Notes: generated by a model not told the origin, from the letters alone. A stretch of DNA of 64,000 nt from Micromonospora sp. U21 (GCF_018070045.1 NZ_JAGPYK010000020.1:62001-126000); one strand, 5' to 3'. Positions 1 through 9,225 are shown, counted from the stretch's first letter. Program-made: numbers and translations.

Positions 1-328
1 GCGGGTCGACCTGCACGGCTGGCGTGTTCCGCCGGAGGGCATCCAGCCGGGGATACTTGAGCGGCCACACCCCGGCGTCGGCGAGGTCCGGCCGGTAGCC
101 CACCACCGTGTACCAGACCGGCACGTCCGCGGTCCGTGCCGCGGCAAGAAGCTCTACGGTGGCCTCGATCGCCGCGGACATGTCACCGCCGATGGGGCTG
201 GCCGGATCGGTGAAGCCGAGCTGGAAATCCACTACGAGCAGCGCCGGACGCTCGCCCAGTCCGATCTCCTGCCCGAGGTCCTGGCTCGCGTAGAGGGCCT
301 CGGCCCTCGTGTAGTCGAGGTGCATCAT
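1..328 (-). CDS. Isochorismatase-fold amidohydrolase (3' end outside window)
   Basis: Reading leftwards from an ATG at 328 (a second ATG at 325), the frame is open to the window edge and starts MMHLDYTRAEALYASQD. The segment ALLVVDFQLGFTDPASP carries the first catalytic Asp of the cysteine-hydrolase fold used by isochorismatases, N-carbamoylsarcosine amidases and maleamate amidases. The Lys and Cys of the triad would lie beyond the window. It starts 4 bases after the stop of the solute-binding protein gene, so the two form an operon. It is a second paralogue of the hydrolase at 1577-2326. Substrate is not evident; hydrolysis of a carbamoyl or amide intermediate is an inference from the family. 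Confidence 0.85.
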   Translation of the reverse strand, partial: MMHLDYTRAEALYASQDLGQEIGLGERPALLVVDFQLGFTDPASPIGGDMSAAIEATVELLAAARTADVPVWYTVVGYRPDLADAGVWPLKYPRLDALRRNTPAVQVDP

Positions 329-332
329 CGGC

Positions 333-1295
333 TCACTTTGCCTGGTACGCCAGCTTGCTTACGTCCACGTCGCCGTTGAACAGGCCCAGCTCTTTCATCG
401 CGTCCAGCCACCGCTTGACGTCGTCGGGGCGCACGGACGGGTCGTAGAGCGGCAGCTCGAACGACTTGGCGACTTCCTGCGGCAGCTTCGTGTACTTCTG
501 CAGGACCTGGCGCGCCTCCGCGTCGTGCTCATTGATGTACGTGGTGGCGTCCTGGAGGCACCTCTGGTACGCCTGCACGGCGCTGGAGTGCGACTCGGCC
601 CACTCGCGGTTGGCGCCCCACCAGATCACGCTGATCTCGTCGCCGAGAGACGAGAACGGGGTGCCGATGTTCCGGCCGCCCTTCGCCTTGATGGCCGCGT
701 TGAACGGCCGTACGGTCTCCACCGCGTCGACCCGTCCGGCCGCCAGCTGGTCGGCCTGGCTCGGGCCGTCCACCTGGACGATCTGAACGGAGCTCGGGTC
801 GACGCCCGCTTGCTTGAGCAGCCGCAGGGTGGCGTAGTGCAGGGTGCCGACCTCGGTGAGCACTCCGATCTTCTTGCCGGCGAGGTCGCTCACGTTGCGG
901 ATCGGGGACTTGTCCTGCACGAACAGGTAGCTGTTCGCGTTGTCCTTCGTGTCGGTCGAGGAGCCGGCGATCTCCGTGACGGGGATGCCCTGCGCGGTCG
1001 CGGTGATGGCCTGGACCGGCGTGGTGAAGATGATGTCGAAGTTCTTGCCGACGGCCGGCGGCAGCGTGCCGACGTTCTCGATCTTGGTGAAGTTAATCTT
1101 CAGGTTCTGCTTGTCGCACAGGTTCTTCTCGACCGCGACCCACAGCGGCAGAGCGCTGCTGTTCGAATTGCTGGCAACCCGCAGCGTGGTCTTGCTCCCG
1201 CTGCTGCCGGAGCCGCCGTCGGTCGATCCTCCGCAACCCGCGGCCATAAGGGTGAACGCGGCCGTCCCCGCCAAGAACCAGCTCTTCGATCGCAC
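333..1295 (-). CDS. ABC transporter solute-binding lipoprotein (NitT/TauT/THI5-like)
   Basis: This is a 320-residue protein with a lipoprotein signal: basic start, hydrophobic stretch and lipobox AAGC near residue 20, followed by a Gly/Ser linker. The mature part has the SsuA/THI5 pattern, with LPLWVAVEKN early, GKKIGVLTEVGT in the first lobe and QIVQVDGPSQADQLAAGRVDA at the hinge. It resembles the second solute-binding protein of the window (20762-21718), including the ALPxW and VDGPxxADQLxxGRVDA segments. It probably delivers substrate to the ATPase and permeases at 11502-13911, because no other permease is seen. The divergent upstream region holds a TGTCC-N8-GGACA operator candidate. Confidence 0.9.
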   Translation of the reverse strand: MRSKSWFLAGTAAFTLMAAGCGGSTDGGSGSSGSKTTLRVASNSNSSALPLWVAVEKNLCDKQNLKINFTKIENVGTLPPAVGKNFDIIFTTPVQAITATAQGIPVTEIAGSSTDTKDNANSYLFVQDKSPIRNVSDLAGKKIGVLTEVGTLHYATLRLLKQAGVDPSSVQIVQVDGPSQADQLAAGRVDAVETVRPFNAAIKAKGGRNIGTPFSSLGDEISVIWWGANREWAESHSSAVQAYQRCLQDATTYINEHDAEARQVLQKYTKLPQEVAKSFELPLYDPSVRPDDVKRWLDAMKELGLFNGDVDVSKLAYQAK

Positions 1296-1376
1296 GGGCC
1301 CCTCTTTCGATCGTGTGCGGCGGACGCCTCGGGTGGAGGGGTGCCGGTCGCTAATTGACCTCTCTGCGAGGCATGG

Positions 1377-1394
1377 TGTCCATTTCGCAGGACA
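1377..1394. promoter_or_regulatory. Operator-like inverted repeat, copy A
   Basis: TGTCC and GGACA are separated by 8 bases, 82 bases upstream of the solute-binding protein gene at 1295 (minus strand) and in the divergent region facing the hydrolase at 1577. Copies with the same arm spacing occur at 2591-2608 and 21755-21772. A regulator site is inferred; the IclR protein encoded at 10434-11243 is the obvious candidate ligand. Confidence 0.55.
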
Positions 1395-1576
1395 GTAGCC
1401 ACCTCCATGGCGGCCGTCAACGCGTCACGCCGGTCGAGTGTCTGGACCTTGACTGCCGCCGGTGGATCGCCCTATTGTCCCGCTGACAAAACATCCTGTC
1501 CTCGTCGCGAGTCAACTATCGCGCCGTGCGGCGCGTGGTCTTTCGTGGACGCGTGGGTGAGACGAAGGGGCTTCGC

Positions 1577-2326
1577 ATGCGCCCGTGGGATCGCTTCCTG
1601 ACCGACAGTGACCGGGACATCTTCGACCGCTCGGGCTTCGGCGGCTCGGTCGGCTTCGGCGCCCGCCCGGTTCTTCTCGTCGTCGACATCAACTACAACT
1701 TCTGCGGTGAGTACCGGCTGCCACTGCGGGAGTCGGTCGACCGCTGGCCCAGCAGTTGCGGGCCGCAGGCGTGGGATGCTGTGGAGCGGACGAAGACCCT
1801 GCTCGCGGCGGCGCGCGCGGCGGCCGTGCCGGTCTTTTTCAGTAGCGGCTTCCGCGAGGGGTCGACCTTCTTCGACCGGGGCCGCTGGAACGACAAGAGT
1901 CCGCGGTCCCGCGAGCAACAGGCCAATCCGCGCGGCAACGACATCGTCGACGCCTTGGCCCCGCTGTCGCACGAGATCGTGGTGCGCAAGGGGCGGCCCA
2001 GCGCCTTCTTCGGCACGATGCTCGCCTCGTACCTCGTGGACCTCGGGGCCGACACGCTGGTCGTTTGCGGTACCACCACGAGCGGGTGCGTACGGGCGAC
2101 GGTCACCGACGCCTTCTCGCTCAACTACCGGGTGGTCGTGGTCGAGGAGTGCACGTTCGACCGCGGCGAGGCGTCGCACGCGATGTCGCTGTTCGACCTG
2201 CACCAGAAGTACGCGGACGTGCGGTCGCTCGCCGACACGGCGGCTCACTTCGCCGGGCTCCCGCGCGACCTGTACGCGAACACGTTGCTCGGCGGCGAGA
2301 TGGCCGCCGGGTCCGACCGCAACTGA
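1577..2326 (+). CDS. Isochorismatase-family cysteine amidohydrolase
   Basis: This is a 249-residue cysteine hydrolase. Asp in LLVVDINYNF, Lys in VVRKGRPSAFFGT and Cys in CGTTTSGCVRATVTDAF form the family triad; the GCVRATVTDA stretch is typical of N-carbamoylsarcosine amidase and maleamate amidase relatives. The ATG at 1577 is preferred to the in-frame GTG at 1526 because GAAGGGG lies six bases before it and the extra residues do not resemble the family. It stands alone, divergent from the solute-binding protein operon. The exact substrate is unknown; ring-opened amides or N-carbamoyl acids are plausible given the neighbouring molybdenum hydroxylase. Confidence 0.85.
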   Translation: MRPWDRFLTDSDRDIFDRSGFGGSVGFGARPVLLVVDINYNFCGEYRLPLRESVDRWPSSCGPQAWDAVERTKTLLAAARAAAVPVFFSSGFREGSTFFDRGRWNDKSPRSREQQANPRGNDIVDALAPLSHEIVVRKGRPSAFFGTMLASYLVDLGADTLVVCGTTTSGCVRATVTDAFSLNYRVVVVEECTFDRGEASHAMSLFDLHQKYADVRSLADTAAHFAGLPRDLYANTLLGGEMAAGSDRN

Positions 2327-2590
2327 GTGGGCTTAGCGCCCGGCGGAGGACGCCCGGGCCGCCCGCGCCGCCTGGGTCTCCTCAGCGGTCTCCGGCGGTT
2401 CTGGCGTCGGTGAGGCCGGGATGTCGCTGCTCGAGTGCTCCTCGACCGATCGGACACCGCCAGGTCCGGCTCTGGGTGGTTGGAATTCATGGCTTTTTAG
2501 TACCCGGCTGGCGGCCGTCCGCTCACTGCGTACGGGTGAGTCGGCGCAGTGCCTTCCAGCGGCCTTGACGGATCCGTCGATGAAACCTAG

Positions 2591-2608
2591 TGTCCTGTCT
2601 ACAGGACA
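2591..2608. promoter_or_regulatory. Operator-like inverted repeat, copy B
   Basis: TGTCC-N8-GGACA lies within an exact 8-bp inverted repeat (2590-2609, four-base spacer TCTA), 25 bases upstream of the coxG-like start at 2634. The rest of the 307-base gap (2327-2633) shows no convincing gene. The position would overlap the promoter or the transcription start of the hydroxylase/UbiD operon. Confidence 0.6.
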
Positions 2609-2633
2609 CCACGTCTCGCTTGGCGGTCTACTA

Positions 2634-3308
2634 ATGAAAATCGGTTCAACTTTCACCGTGCCCGTGGACAGCGAACGGGTCTTCGAACTCTTCCTGGACC
2701 AGGCCACGATGGCGGCCTGTATCCCAGGCTGCGAAGAGCTGGTACGGGTCGACGAGCGGCACTACTCCGGGCGCCTGGTCAACGAGATCGCGCACGTGCG
2801 CTTCAACGCCTCCTTCTCGGCGGAGATCGTCGAGCTCGACCCGCCGCGCGAGGTCCGGGCCGTGCTCAAGGGCGAGGACCGCCGGCTGGGCAGCTCCCTC
2901 AGGCTCGACGCCGTCCTCGGCGTGCTTCCCAACGGCAACGGCTCCGAGGTCAGCTACCGCATGGAGATGGCGCTCTGGGGCAAGCTCGGCCGGATGGGCG
3001 AGTCCATCTTCCGGCGGCGCACCGCGGAGGTGGAGAAGCAGTTCGTCGAGAAGTTCACCCAGATCTGCACCGGCGTCCCGATCGACGAGGTCAGGGCCGG
3101 CGGTATGGCGAAGGCGGCACCGTCCACCGGCGCCGCTCCAGCCGCCGCCTCGGCCGCCGAGGCCGGTGGTGTCGCGCAGCCGGTGGCCGTGGTGGAGACG
3201 CCGCTCGCCAAGCAGCAGGTGCCGGTGAAGAAGCCCGCGCTGGTCGGTGCGGTACTGGCGTTCGTGGCCTGGCTGCTCGGCCGGCGCAGCACGAGGAGTG
3301 GCAAATGA
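2634..3308 (+). CDS. CoxG-like SRPBCC protein, membrane-anchored
   Basis: This 224-residue protein belongs to the CoxG/CO dehydrogenase subunit G family, which has the START/SRPBCC fold. Hallmarks are VPVDSERVFELFLD, MAACIPGCEEL and a closing helix ending EKQFVEKFTQIC near residue 140. An Ala/Pro-rich linker follows, then a C-terminal hydrophobic helix (LVGAVLAFVAWLL) and a basic tail. CoxG recruits or helps mature molybdenum hydroxylases at the membrane, which fits its place as first gene of the hydroxylase operon. The ATG at 2634 is chosen because homology begins there. Its end overlaps the next start by 4 bases. Confidence 0.88.
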   Translation: MKIGSTFTVPVDSERVFELFLDQATMAACIPGCEELVRVDERHYSGRLVNEIAHVRFNASFSAEIVELDPPREVRAVLKGEDRRLGSSLRLDAVLGVLPNGNGSEVSYRMEMALWGKLGRMGESIFRRRTAEVEKQFVEKFTQICTGVPIDEVRAGGMAKAAPSTGAAPAAASAAEAGGVAQPVAVVETPLAKQQVPVKKPALVGAVLAFVAWLLGRRSTRSGK

Positions 3309-4138
3309 AGCCGCCACTGCACCAGCCGACCTCGGTGGCCGAGGCGTGCGAGCTTCTCGACACCCTCGAGGAGACGATGGTCTACGGCGGCGGTACGGCG
3401 ATCCAGATCCTCATCAAGCAGGGGGTGCTGTTCGCCGGCAACCTCGTCGACCTCTCCCGGGTTCCCGGACTCGCCGAGATCGAGGAGACGGCCGAGGGCC
3501 TTCGGGTGGGGCCGATGACCACGCTCCGGCGGATGGAGACCAGCGAGGTCGTCCGTCGCCGGGTGCCGCTGGCCGCGCAGACCTACGGCCACGTCGCCAA
3601 CCCGCGGGTCCGCAACACCGCGAGCGTCGGCGGCAACATCGCCCACGGCGACTACCGGCTCGACCCACCGACGGCGCTGCTCGTGCTCGGCGCCCGCGTC
3701 GAGCTGACCTCGGTCCGCGGTACCCGTGCCGTGCCCATCCGCGACTTCTTCGTCGACTTTCAGGTCACCGCTGTGGAGCCGGGGGAGCTGATCACCGCGC
3801 TGCACATCCCGGCTGCTCCGGCCGGGAACTCGTCGACCTTCGTGAAGATGAGCAGCCTAGGCGAGAATGACTGGCCCGCCGCGTCCGTGGCCGCCCAGGT
3901 GGACGTGGAGCGACGGACGCTCCGGCTGGGGCTCGGCGCGCTGGCCCACGTGCCCCGGTACGTCGAGGTCCCGCTCGACGGTCGCGGCGTCGACGCGGCG
4001 GTCGCCGCGGCCACGGCCGCCGTCGAGCCGGAGCTCGACCCGATTCCCGACGTCCGCGGCAGCGCCGACTACAAGCGGAAGCTCGGCCTGGTCGCAACCG
4101 AGGACGCCGTCCGGCGCGCATGGGAGGAAGCCCGATGA
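3305..4138 (+). CDS. Molybdenum hydroxylase FAD subunit (CoxM/XdhB-like)
   Basis: This is the 277-residue FAD-binding medium subunit of a xanthine-dehydrogenase-family hydroxylase. FAD-contact motifs are visible: VYGGGTAIQILIKQG near residue 27, and a second FAD-binding stretch with NTASVGGNIAHGDYRLDP near residue 100. The C-terminal third matches the CO dehydrogenase flavoprotein C-terminal domain. It passes electrons from the iron-sulfur subunit to the acceptor. ATGA overlaps on both sides place it in a coupled operon with coxG upstream and the Mo subunit downstream. Confidence 0.92.
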   Translation: MKPPLHQPTSVAEACELLDTLEETMVYGGGTAIQILIKQGVLFAGNLVDLSRVPGLAEIEETAEGLRVGPMTTLRRMETSEVVRRRVPLAAQTYGHVANPRVRNTASVGGNIAHGDYRLDPPTALLVLGARVELTSVRGTRAVPIRDFFVDFQVTAVEPGELITALHIPAAPAGNSSTFVKMSSLGENDWPAASVAAQVDVERRTLRLGLGALAHVPRYVEVPLDGRGVDAAVAAATAAVEPELDPIPDVRGSADYKRKLGLVATEDAVRRAWEEAR

Positions 4139-6471
4139 CGCAGACGACCCCCGAGCCCGGCGTCGACACGGGCGTCGGCTCCCGCCGGTCCCGCGTCGGC
4201 GCCGCCGGCAAGGTCCGTGGCCAGCTCCGGCACGTCGCCGACCGGCCGCACGGCGGCTGCGCGCACGTCGCGGTGCACCGGAGCACCCGCCCGCATGCCC
4301 GGATCACGAGCGTGGACGTCTCCGAGGCCGCCGCCCTCGACGGCGTCGAGGCCGTGGTCACCGGCGCCGCCCTGTACAAGGTCCTCGGTGACCGGATGTT
4401 CACCGGTCCGGCATTCTCCGACCAGCCGCCCCTCGCCGTCGACCGGGTCCGCTACGTCGGCGAGCCGGTCGTCGCGGTCCTGGCCCGTGACGTCGCCACG
4501 GCCCGCGAGGCCGCAGAGCTCGTGTACGTCGAATACGAGGACCTCGAGCCGATCTACGACGTCGCGGACGCCCTCGCGGAGCGGGCCTTCGTGCACGACG
4601 CGCTGCGGCCGTCGGTCGTCTTCGGAGACCTGCGGCACCTGTCGGGCAAAACCGAGACCAACATCGCCTACGAGTACAACCTGAAGCTCGGCGACCCGGA
4701 GAGCGCCGCGACCCAGGGCACCTCGGTCGGCTTCGAGTTCTGGGCGCCGCCGGTGCACCACGTGGCGATCGAACTGCCGGCGACCATCGGCTGGGTGGAC
4801 GCCGACCGGCTCGAGTTGTACTCGACGACGCAGACGCCGTCCTACGTGCGCCAGTCGGTGGCCGACATGCTCGGCCTGCCGCTCAGTCACGTGCGCATCC
4901 GTGTGGCGCCGCTCGGTGGCAGCTTCGGGGCCAAGATGTACGACCGGCTCGAACCCCTCATCGCGGCGCTGGCCTGGCTCTACCGACGCGAGGTGCGGAT
5001 GGTCGCCTCCCGCGAGGAGGCCTTCCTGCTGACCACCCGCCACGGGGCCGGCGTCATCAGCAGCATGTCGGCGGACGCGGACGGCAACCTCACCTCGGCT
5101 ACTGCCGACGTCCGCTACGACACCGGCGCGTACGCCGACGTCGGCCCGCGCATCACCGCGAAGTCGGGGATGATCGCCGCCGGCCCCTACAAGATCCCGA
5201 ACGTCGCCATCCGGTCCCGGTGCATCTACACCAACAAGCCGTCGGCCGGACCGTTTCGCGGCTTCGGCGTCCCCCAGGTCACCTGGTCGCACGAGACGCT
5301 GATCGACGAGCTCGCCCGCGCGCGCGGTGAGGACCCGGCCGCGTTCCGGCGCCGCAACCTGCTGCGCGAGGGCGACGAGAGCTACATGGGCACCGTCATG
5401 CACAGCGCCGACTTCGTCGGCTGCCTGGACGCGGTGACCGAGGCGATCGGCTGGGACACGCCGCTCGACCGTGGCTCGGGGCGCTGGCGGCGCGGGCGCG
5501 GTGTCGCAGTCGGCATCAAGGCCGTTCTCACGCCCACCGTCGCCAACGCCGTGCTGCAGCTGAACCAGGACGGGTCGGCCACCCTGATGATCAGTACGGT
5601 CGACATGGGCCAGGGCAGCGACACGATCATGCCGCAGATCGTGGCCGAGGTGCTGAGCATGGACGCGGAGCGGATCCGGGTCGTCGCAGTCGACACCGAC
5701 GTCACGCCATACGACACCATCACCGCCGGCAGCCGCTCGACCTACCACACCGGCAACGCGGTGCGGGGTGTCGCCGAGCGGATGCGCGAGCGCCTGCTCG
5801 ACCTCGCCGCCAAGCGTGCGGGCGGCTCCAGCAAGGACCTGAAGCTGACCGCCGACGGTGTGCTCAACACGGCGAGCGGCGAGGTCTACCGCGTCTCCGA
5901 ACTCATCCACGAGCACTTCGGAGCGCGGGGAGCGACGATGACCGAGGAGTTCAACTACACGACCAGCTGGCAGCCGTACGACAAGGAGACCGGTCGGTCG
6001 GCGAAGGCGACCGAGCACTGGTTCGCCGGCGCCGTCGCCGTGCAGTTGCTGGTGGACCGCTGGACCGGACGGGCACGCGTCGAGCACCTCGCCGTGGCCG
6101 GTGACGTCGGGCGCGCCATCAACCCGGCCCTTGTGGAGCAACAGCTCGCCGGATCGGCGATCATGGGCCTTGGCCACGCGCTCTTCGACGAGCTGGTCTT
6201 CGACCAGGGCCAGATGCTGAACGGGACGCTGCTGGACTACCAGCTCCCGTCGGTCAAGGACCTGCCCGGCAAGCTCACCCCCATCATCATCGAGAGTCCG
6301 CACGCCAGCGGGCCGTTCGGGGCGAAGGGCGTCGGCGAGACCGGGATCATCCCGATCGCGCCGGCCGTCGCCAACGCGGTGCGGGACGCCGTGGGGGTCC
6401 GCATCACCCGCCTGCCGCTCTCCCCGGAGCGGGTGCTGCAGGCGATGGACGAGGCAGGAGTCGAGAAGTGA
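4135..6471 (+). CDS. Molybdenum hydroxylase large (Moco) subunit
   Basis: This 778-residue protein is the molybdopterin-cytosine-dinucleotide subunit of the xanthine dehydrogenase/aldehyde oxidase family. Signatures are RYVGEPVVAVLA, PLGGSFGAKMYDR, AGPFRGFGVPQ, MGQGSDT and GPFGAKGVGETG, the last carrying the catalytic Glu. The PFRGFG loop rules out true CO dehydrogenase, whose form I loop is AYXCSFR. It is closer to hydroxylases of nicotinate-like rings or benzoyl-CoA-type substrates. The ATG at 4135 overlaps the stop of the FAD subunit. The enzyme would hydroxylate a carbon of the substrate using water; the substrate itself is not revealed by sequence. Confidence 0.92.
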   Translation: MTQTTPEPGVDTGVGSRRSRVGAAGKVRGQLRHVADRPHGGCAHVAVHRSTRPHARITSVDVSEAAALDGVEAVVTGAALYKVLGDRMFTGPAFSDQPPLAVDRVRYVGEPVVAVLARDVATAREAAELVYVEYEDLEPIYDVADALAERAFVHDALRPSVVFGDLRHLSGKTETNIAYEYNLKLGDPESAATQGTSVGFEFWAPPVHHVAIELPATIGWVDADRLELYSTTQTPSYVRQSVADMLGLPLSHVRIRVAPLGGSFGAKMYDRLEPLIAALAWLYRREVRMVASREEAFLLTTRHGAGVISSMSADADGNLTSATADVRYDTGAYADVGPRITAKSGMIAAGPYKIPNVAIRSRCIYTNKPSAGPFRGFGVPQVTWSHETLIDELARARGEDPAAFRRRNLLREGDESYMGTVMHSADFVGCLDAVTEAIGWDTPLDRGSGRWRRGRGVAVGIKAVLTPTVANAVLQLNQDGSATLMISTVDMGQGSDTIMPQIVAEVLSMDAERIRVVAVDTDVTPYDTITAGSRSTYHTGNAVRGVAERMRERLLDLAAKRAGGSSKDLKLTADGVLNTASGEVYRVSELIHEHFGARGATMTEEFNYTTSWQPYDKETGRSAKATEHWFAGAVAVQLLVDRWTGRARVEHLAVAGDVGRAINPALVEQQLAGSAIMGLGHALFDELVFDQGQMLNGTLLDYQLPSVKDLPGKLTPIIIESPHASGPFGAKGVGETGIIPIAPAVANAVRDAVGVRITRLPLSPERVLQAMDEAGVEK

Positions 6472-6929
6472 AGCTCATCCAGCTGACGGTCAACGGTCGC
6501 CGGTACGACCTACCCGTCGACGACGACGAACTCCTGCTCGACGTTCTGCGCGACAAGATCGGCGCCTACAGCGTCCGCGAGGGCTGCGGCGTCGGCGCGT
6601 GCGGCGCCTGCACCGTCCTCGTCGGCGGTATCAGCGTGAGCAGCTGCCTGGCGCGGGCGGTGCGGTACGACGGGGCCGAGCTGACGACCGCGGACGGGCT
6701 GCCGGAGGACGACGCGGTGGTGACCGCGTTCGTCGAGTCGCGGGCCATGCAATGCGGGTACTGCATCCCCGGGTTCGTCCTCATGGCGCACGAGTTGCTG
6801 GCGGAGAACCCGCAGCCGGACCGCGAGCAGATCGTCGCCCACCTGGAGGGCAACATCTGCCGGTGCGGCACGTACCAGGAGATCTGCCGGGCCGTGGAGG
6901 TCGCGGCGGAACGGAGGGAGCGGGCATGA
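6468..6929 (+). CDS. Molybdenum hydroxylase [2Fe-2S] subunit (CoxS-like)
   Basis: This is a 153-residue small subunit with both iron-sulfur clusters. The plant-type cluster has CGVGACGACTVLVGG, and the C-terminal all-helical domain has MQCGYCIPGF and GNICRCGTY. It completes the M-L-S trio and shuttles electrons from the Mo centre to FAD. The GTG start at 6468 overlaps the stop of the large subunit, and its own stop overlaps the hydrolase start, so the operon is tightly coupled. Confidence 0.94.
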   Translation: MKLIQLTVNGRRYDLPVDDDELLLDVLRDKIGAYSVREGCGVGACGACTVLVGGISVSSCLARAVRYDGAELTTADGLPEDDAVVTAFVESRAMQCGYCIPGFVLMAHELLAENPQPDREQIVAHLEGNICRCGTYQEICRAVEVAAERRERA

Positions 6930-7723
6930 AGGTCGAGACCGAGCGTGGCACGTTCGAGGTGCATCGGACCGGAGATACCGGGCCGGTGGTCCTGCTGCTG
7001 CACCCGTTGGCGCTGTCGGGTCGGTTCTGGAACCCGATCGCGGCCGTCCTGAGCGAGCGGGCGCAGGTGTTCGCACTCGACGCCCGCGGGCACGGCGCCA
7101 CGGCCTGGGACGGCAAGCCGCTCACCATCCACGACATGGCCGAGGACGCCGCGGCGGTGCTGTGGAGGCTGACCGGAGGCGCGCCGGCCCGGTTGGGCGG
7201 CATGTCCATGGGCGGCTGCACTGCGATCGCCCTCGCCGAGCGCCACCCCGAGCTGGTCGACCGGCTATTGCTGGCGGACACCACCGCCTGCTACGGCCCC
7301 GACCGGGAGGCCAACTGGGCCGAGCGGGCGAGGAACGTGGAAAGCAAGCCCCGGCAGGAGCTGATTGACTTCCAGGTCACTCGCTGGTTCAGTGATGCCT
7401 TCCGGGAGAAGAACCCGGACGAAGTGCAGCGGCTCGTAGACATCTTCCTGGCTACCGACTCCGCCGCCCACGCCGCCGCGTCCCGGGCGATGGGCGGCTT
7501 CGACGGCACCGCCGAGCTGGGGCGGATCACCGCGGAGACGCTCGTCGTCGTCGGCGAGGGGGACTACGCCACGCCGCCGGATATGGCCGCGGTGCTCGCC
7601 GACAGGATCCCGCGGACGGCGCTGGAGGTGCTCCCCGGGGCGCGCCACATGTCGCTGCTCGAGCGCCCGGACTGCTGGCGTACCCTGGCCGCGCACCTGA
7701 TGGACGGGAGCCTTCCGCGATGA
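6926..7723 (+). CDS. Alpha/beta hydrolase (enol-lactonase-like)
   Basis: This is a 265-residue alpha/beta hydrolase. The oxyanion region is LLLHPLALSG, the nucleophile elbow is GGMSMGGCTAI (Ser near residue 94), and the catalytic Asp and His are likely in VVVGEGDYATP and PGARHMSLLERP. Overall pattern is close to 3-oxoadipate enol-lactonase, but the same family contains N-formylmaleamate deformylase-type and C-C hydrolases. The ATG at 6926 is supported by the overlap with the previous stop and by GGAGG upstream. It probably opens or hydrolyses an intermediate produced by the hydroxylase; the exact reaction is not determined. Confidence 0.85.
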   Translation: MKVETERGTFEVHRTGDTGPVVLLLHPLALSGRFWNPIAAVLSERAQVFALDARGHGATAWDGKPLTIHDMAEDAAAVLWRLTGGAPARLGGMSMGGCTAIALAERHPELVDRLLLADTTACYGPDREANWAERARNVESKPRQELIDFQVTRWFSDAFREKNPDEVQRLVDIFLATDSAAHAAASRAMGGFDGTAELGRITAETLVVVGEGDYATPPDMAAVLADRIPRTALEVLPGARHMSLLERPDCWRTLAAHLMDGSLPR

Positions 7724-9165
7724 CCGACGAACCGCTACTCAGCCTGCGTACGTTCATCGAGGACGTGGAGCGGATCGGCGAGCTGCGGCATGTCCACGGT
7801 GCACACTGGGACCTTGAGCTCGGCGGCATCGCCGAGCTGAGCTACCGCCGGCCGAAGCCGCAGGCGCTGCTCTTCGACGACATCGTCGACTACCCGTCCG
7901 GCCACCGGCTGCTGGTCGGCAGCACGGGCACGTCGAGGCGCTTCGGCCGTACCCTGCGGCTGGGTGACGACCTCGACGACGTCGGCCTGGTCGAGGCGTT
8001 GCGGGGCAAGCCGTCGAAGTGGGCGGCGACCGCTCGCGACTTCCCGGTGGAGGTGGTGGAGCGGGCGCCGTTCCACGACAACGTGCTGGAGGGGGACGAC
8101 GCCAACCTGCTGGCGTTTCCCGTACCGCGGTGGCACGGCCACGACGGCGGCCGGTTCATCGGTACCGGCTGCCTGGTGGTGACCAGCGACCCGGAGACCG
8201 GCATCCACAATGGTGGGTGCTACCGGATGCAGGTCCAGGACGACGGTCGGGCCACGACGATCGCCGCCGTACCGGGTAAACACGGGGCGCAGAACATCGA
8301 GCGGTGGTTCGCCCGAGAGGGCCGGGCCCCGGTCACCGTCAGCTTCGGTCACGACCCCCTCCTGCTCGCGCTCGGCGGCACCGAGGTGCCCGGCGGCATC
8401 TCCGAACTGGAGTACGCCGGCGCGGTGCTCGGCCAGCGGGTCCCCGTCGTCCTCGGGGAGGAGGCCGGACTGCCTATCCCGGCCGGCGCCGAGATCGTGA
8501 TCGAGGGCTGGCTCACGCCCGAGGAGAGCCGGGTGGAGGGCCCGTTCGGCGAGTGGACCGGCTACTACGCCGGCTCGCCGCGCCCGACGCCGAACCTGCG
8601 GGTGAACCGGATCTACTACCGGGACAACCCGATCCTGCTCGGTGCCCCGCCCGGCAAGCCCCCGCACGACTACAGCTACATGCGCACCGTGATGAAGTCC
8701 GCGATGATCCAGGACGAGCTGGTCTCCATGGGAGTACCGGGCGTGAAGTCGGCCTGGGCGCACGAGGCCGGCGGCGGCCGGCTGTTCATCGCCGTGGCCA
8801 TCGAGCAGCGCTACGCCGGCCATGCCCGGCAGGTGGGTTACCTGGCGGCGCAGTGCCCGGCGGCGGCCTACATGAACCGCTACGTCGTGGTCGTGGACGA
8901 CGACATCGACGTCACCGACCTCGGCGAGGTGGTCTGGGCGATGTCCACCCGGAGCGATCCGGCGACCGACATCGAGATCATGAACAAGACCTGGGGCAGC
9001 AAGCTCGACCCCATGCTGGAGCCGGACCAGACGCCGTACAACAGCCGTGCGGTCATCGACGCCTGCCGCCCCTGGCACCGGCTGAAGTCGTTCCCGCGCG
9101 TCGCGGAGAGCGACCCGGCCTACCTGCGCGAGGTGCAGCAGCGCTGGGGGCAGTTCCTCGACTGA
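7720..9165 (+). CDS. UbiD-family (prFMN-dependent) decarboxylase
   Basis: This 481-residue protein matches UbiD-type (de)carboxylases. Family blocks visible are HDGGRFIGTGCLVVTSDPET with the following NGGCYRMQ, EGPFGEWTGYYAG with the conserved acidic residues, PPHDYSY and the C-terminal DDDIDVTDLGEVVWAM. UbiD enzymes need prenylated FMN made by UbiX, and no ubiX is in this window, so it must be supplied elsewhere. Non-UbiD members act on aromatic or heteroaromatic carboxylates, for example furandicarboxylate and pyrrole-2-carboxylate, which suits a neighbouring Mo hydroxylase. It is the last gene of the operon, followed by a hairpin. Confidence 0.9.
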   Translation: MTDEPLLSLRTFIEDVERIGELRHVHGAHWDLELGGIAELSYRRPKPQALLFDDIVDYPSGHRLLVGSTGTSRRFGRTLRLGDDLDDVGLVEALRGKPSKWAATARDFPVEVVERAPFHDNVLEGDDANLLAFPVPRWHGHDGGRFIGTGCLVVTSDPETGIHNGGCYRMQVQDDGRATTIAAVPGKHGAQNIERWFAREGRAPVTVSFGHDPLLLALGGTEVPGGISELEYAGAVLGQRVPVVLGEEAGLPIPAGAEIVIEGWLTPEESRVEGPFGEWTGYYAGSPRPTPNLRVNRIYYRDNPILLGAPPGKPPHDYSYMRTVMKSAMIQDELVSMGVPGVKSAWAHEAGGGRLFIAVAIEQRYAGHARQVGYLAAQCPAAAYMNRYVVVVDDDIDVTDLGEVVWAMSTRSDPATDIEIMNKTWGSKLDPMLEPDQTPYNSRAVIDACRPWHRLKSFPRVAESDPAYLREVQQRWGQFLD

Positions 9166-9179
9166 CTACCCCATCCCCC

Positions 9180-9213
9180 GCCGGCCGCCACACCACCTGG
9201 TCTGGCGGCCGGC
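9180..9213. terminator. Bidirectional hairpin between ubiD-like and MFS genes
   Basis: A perfect 11-bp GC-rich stem (GCCGGCCGCCA / TGGCGGCCGGC) with a 12-base loop lies between two convergent genes. It lacks a T-run, as is common in actinomycete terminators. Confidence 0.7.
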
Positions 9214-9225
9214 GCGCATCAGGGG

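Noticed and set aside
4135..6471. Aerobic CO dehydrogenase (CoxL form I)
   Set aside because: The active-site loop is PFRGFG, not AYXCSFR, and the neighbours are aromatic-acid-type enzymes.
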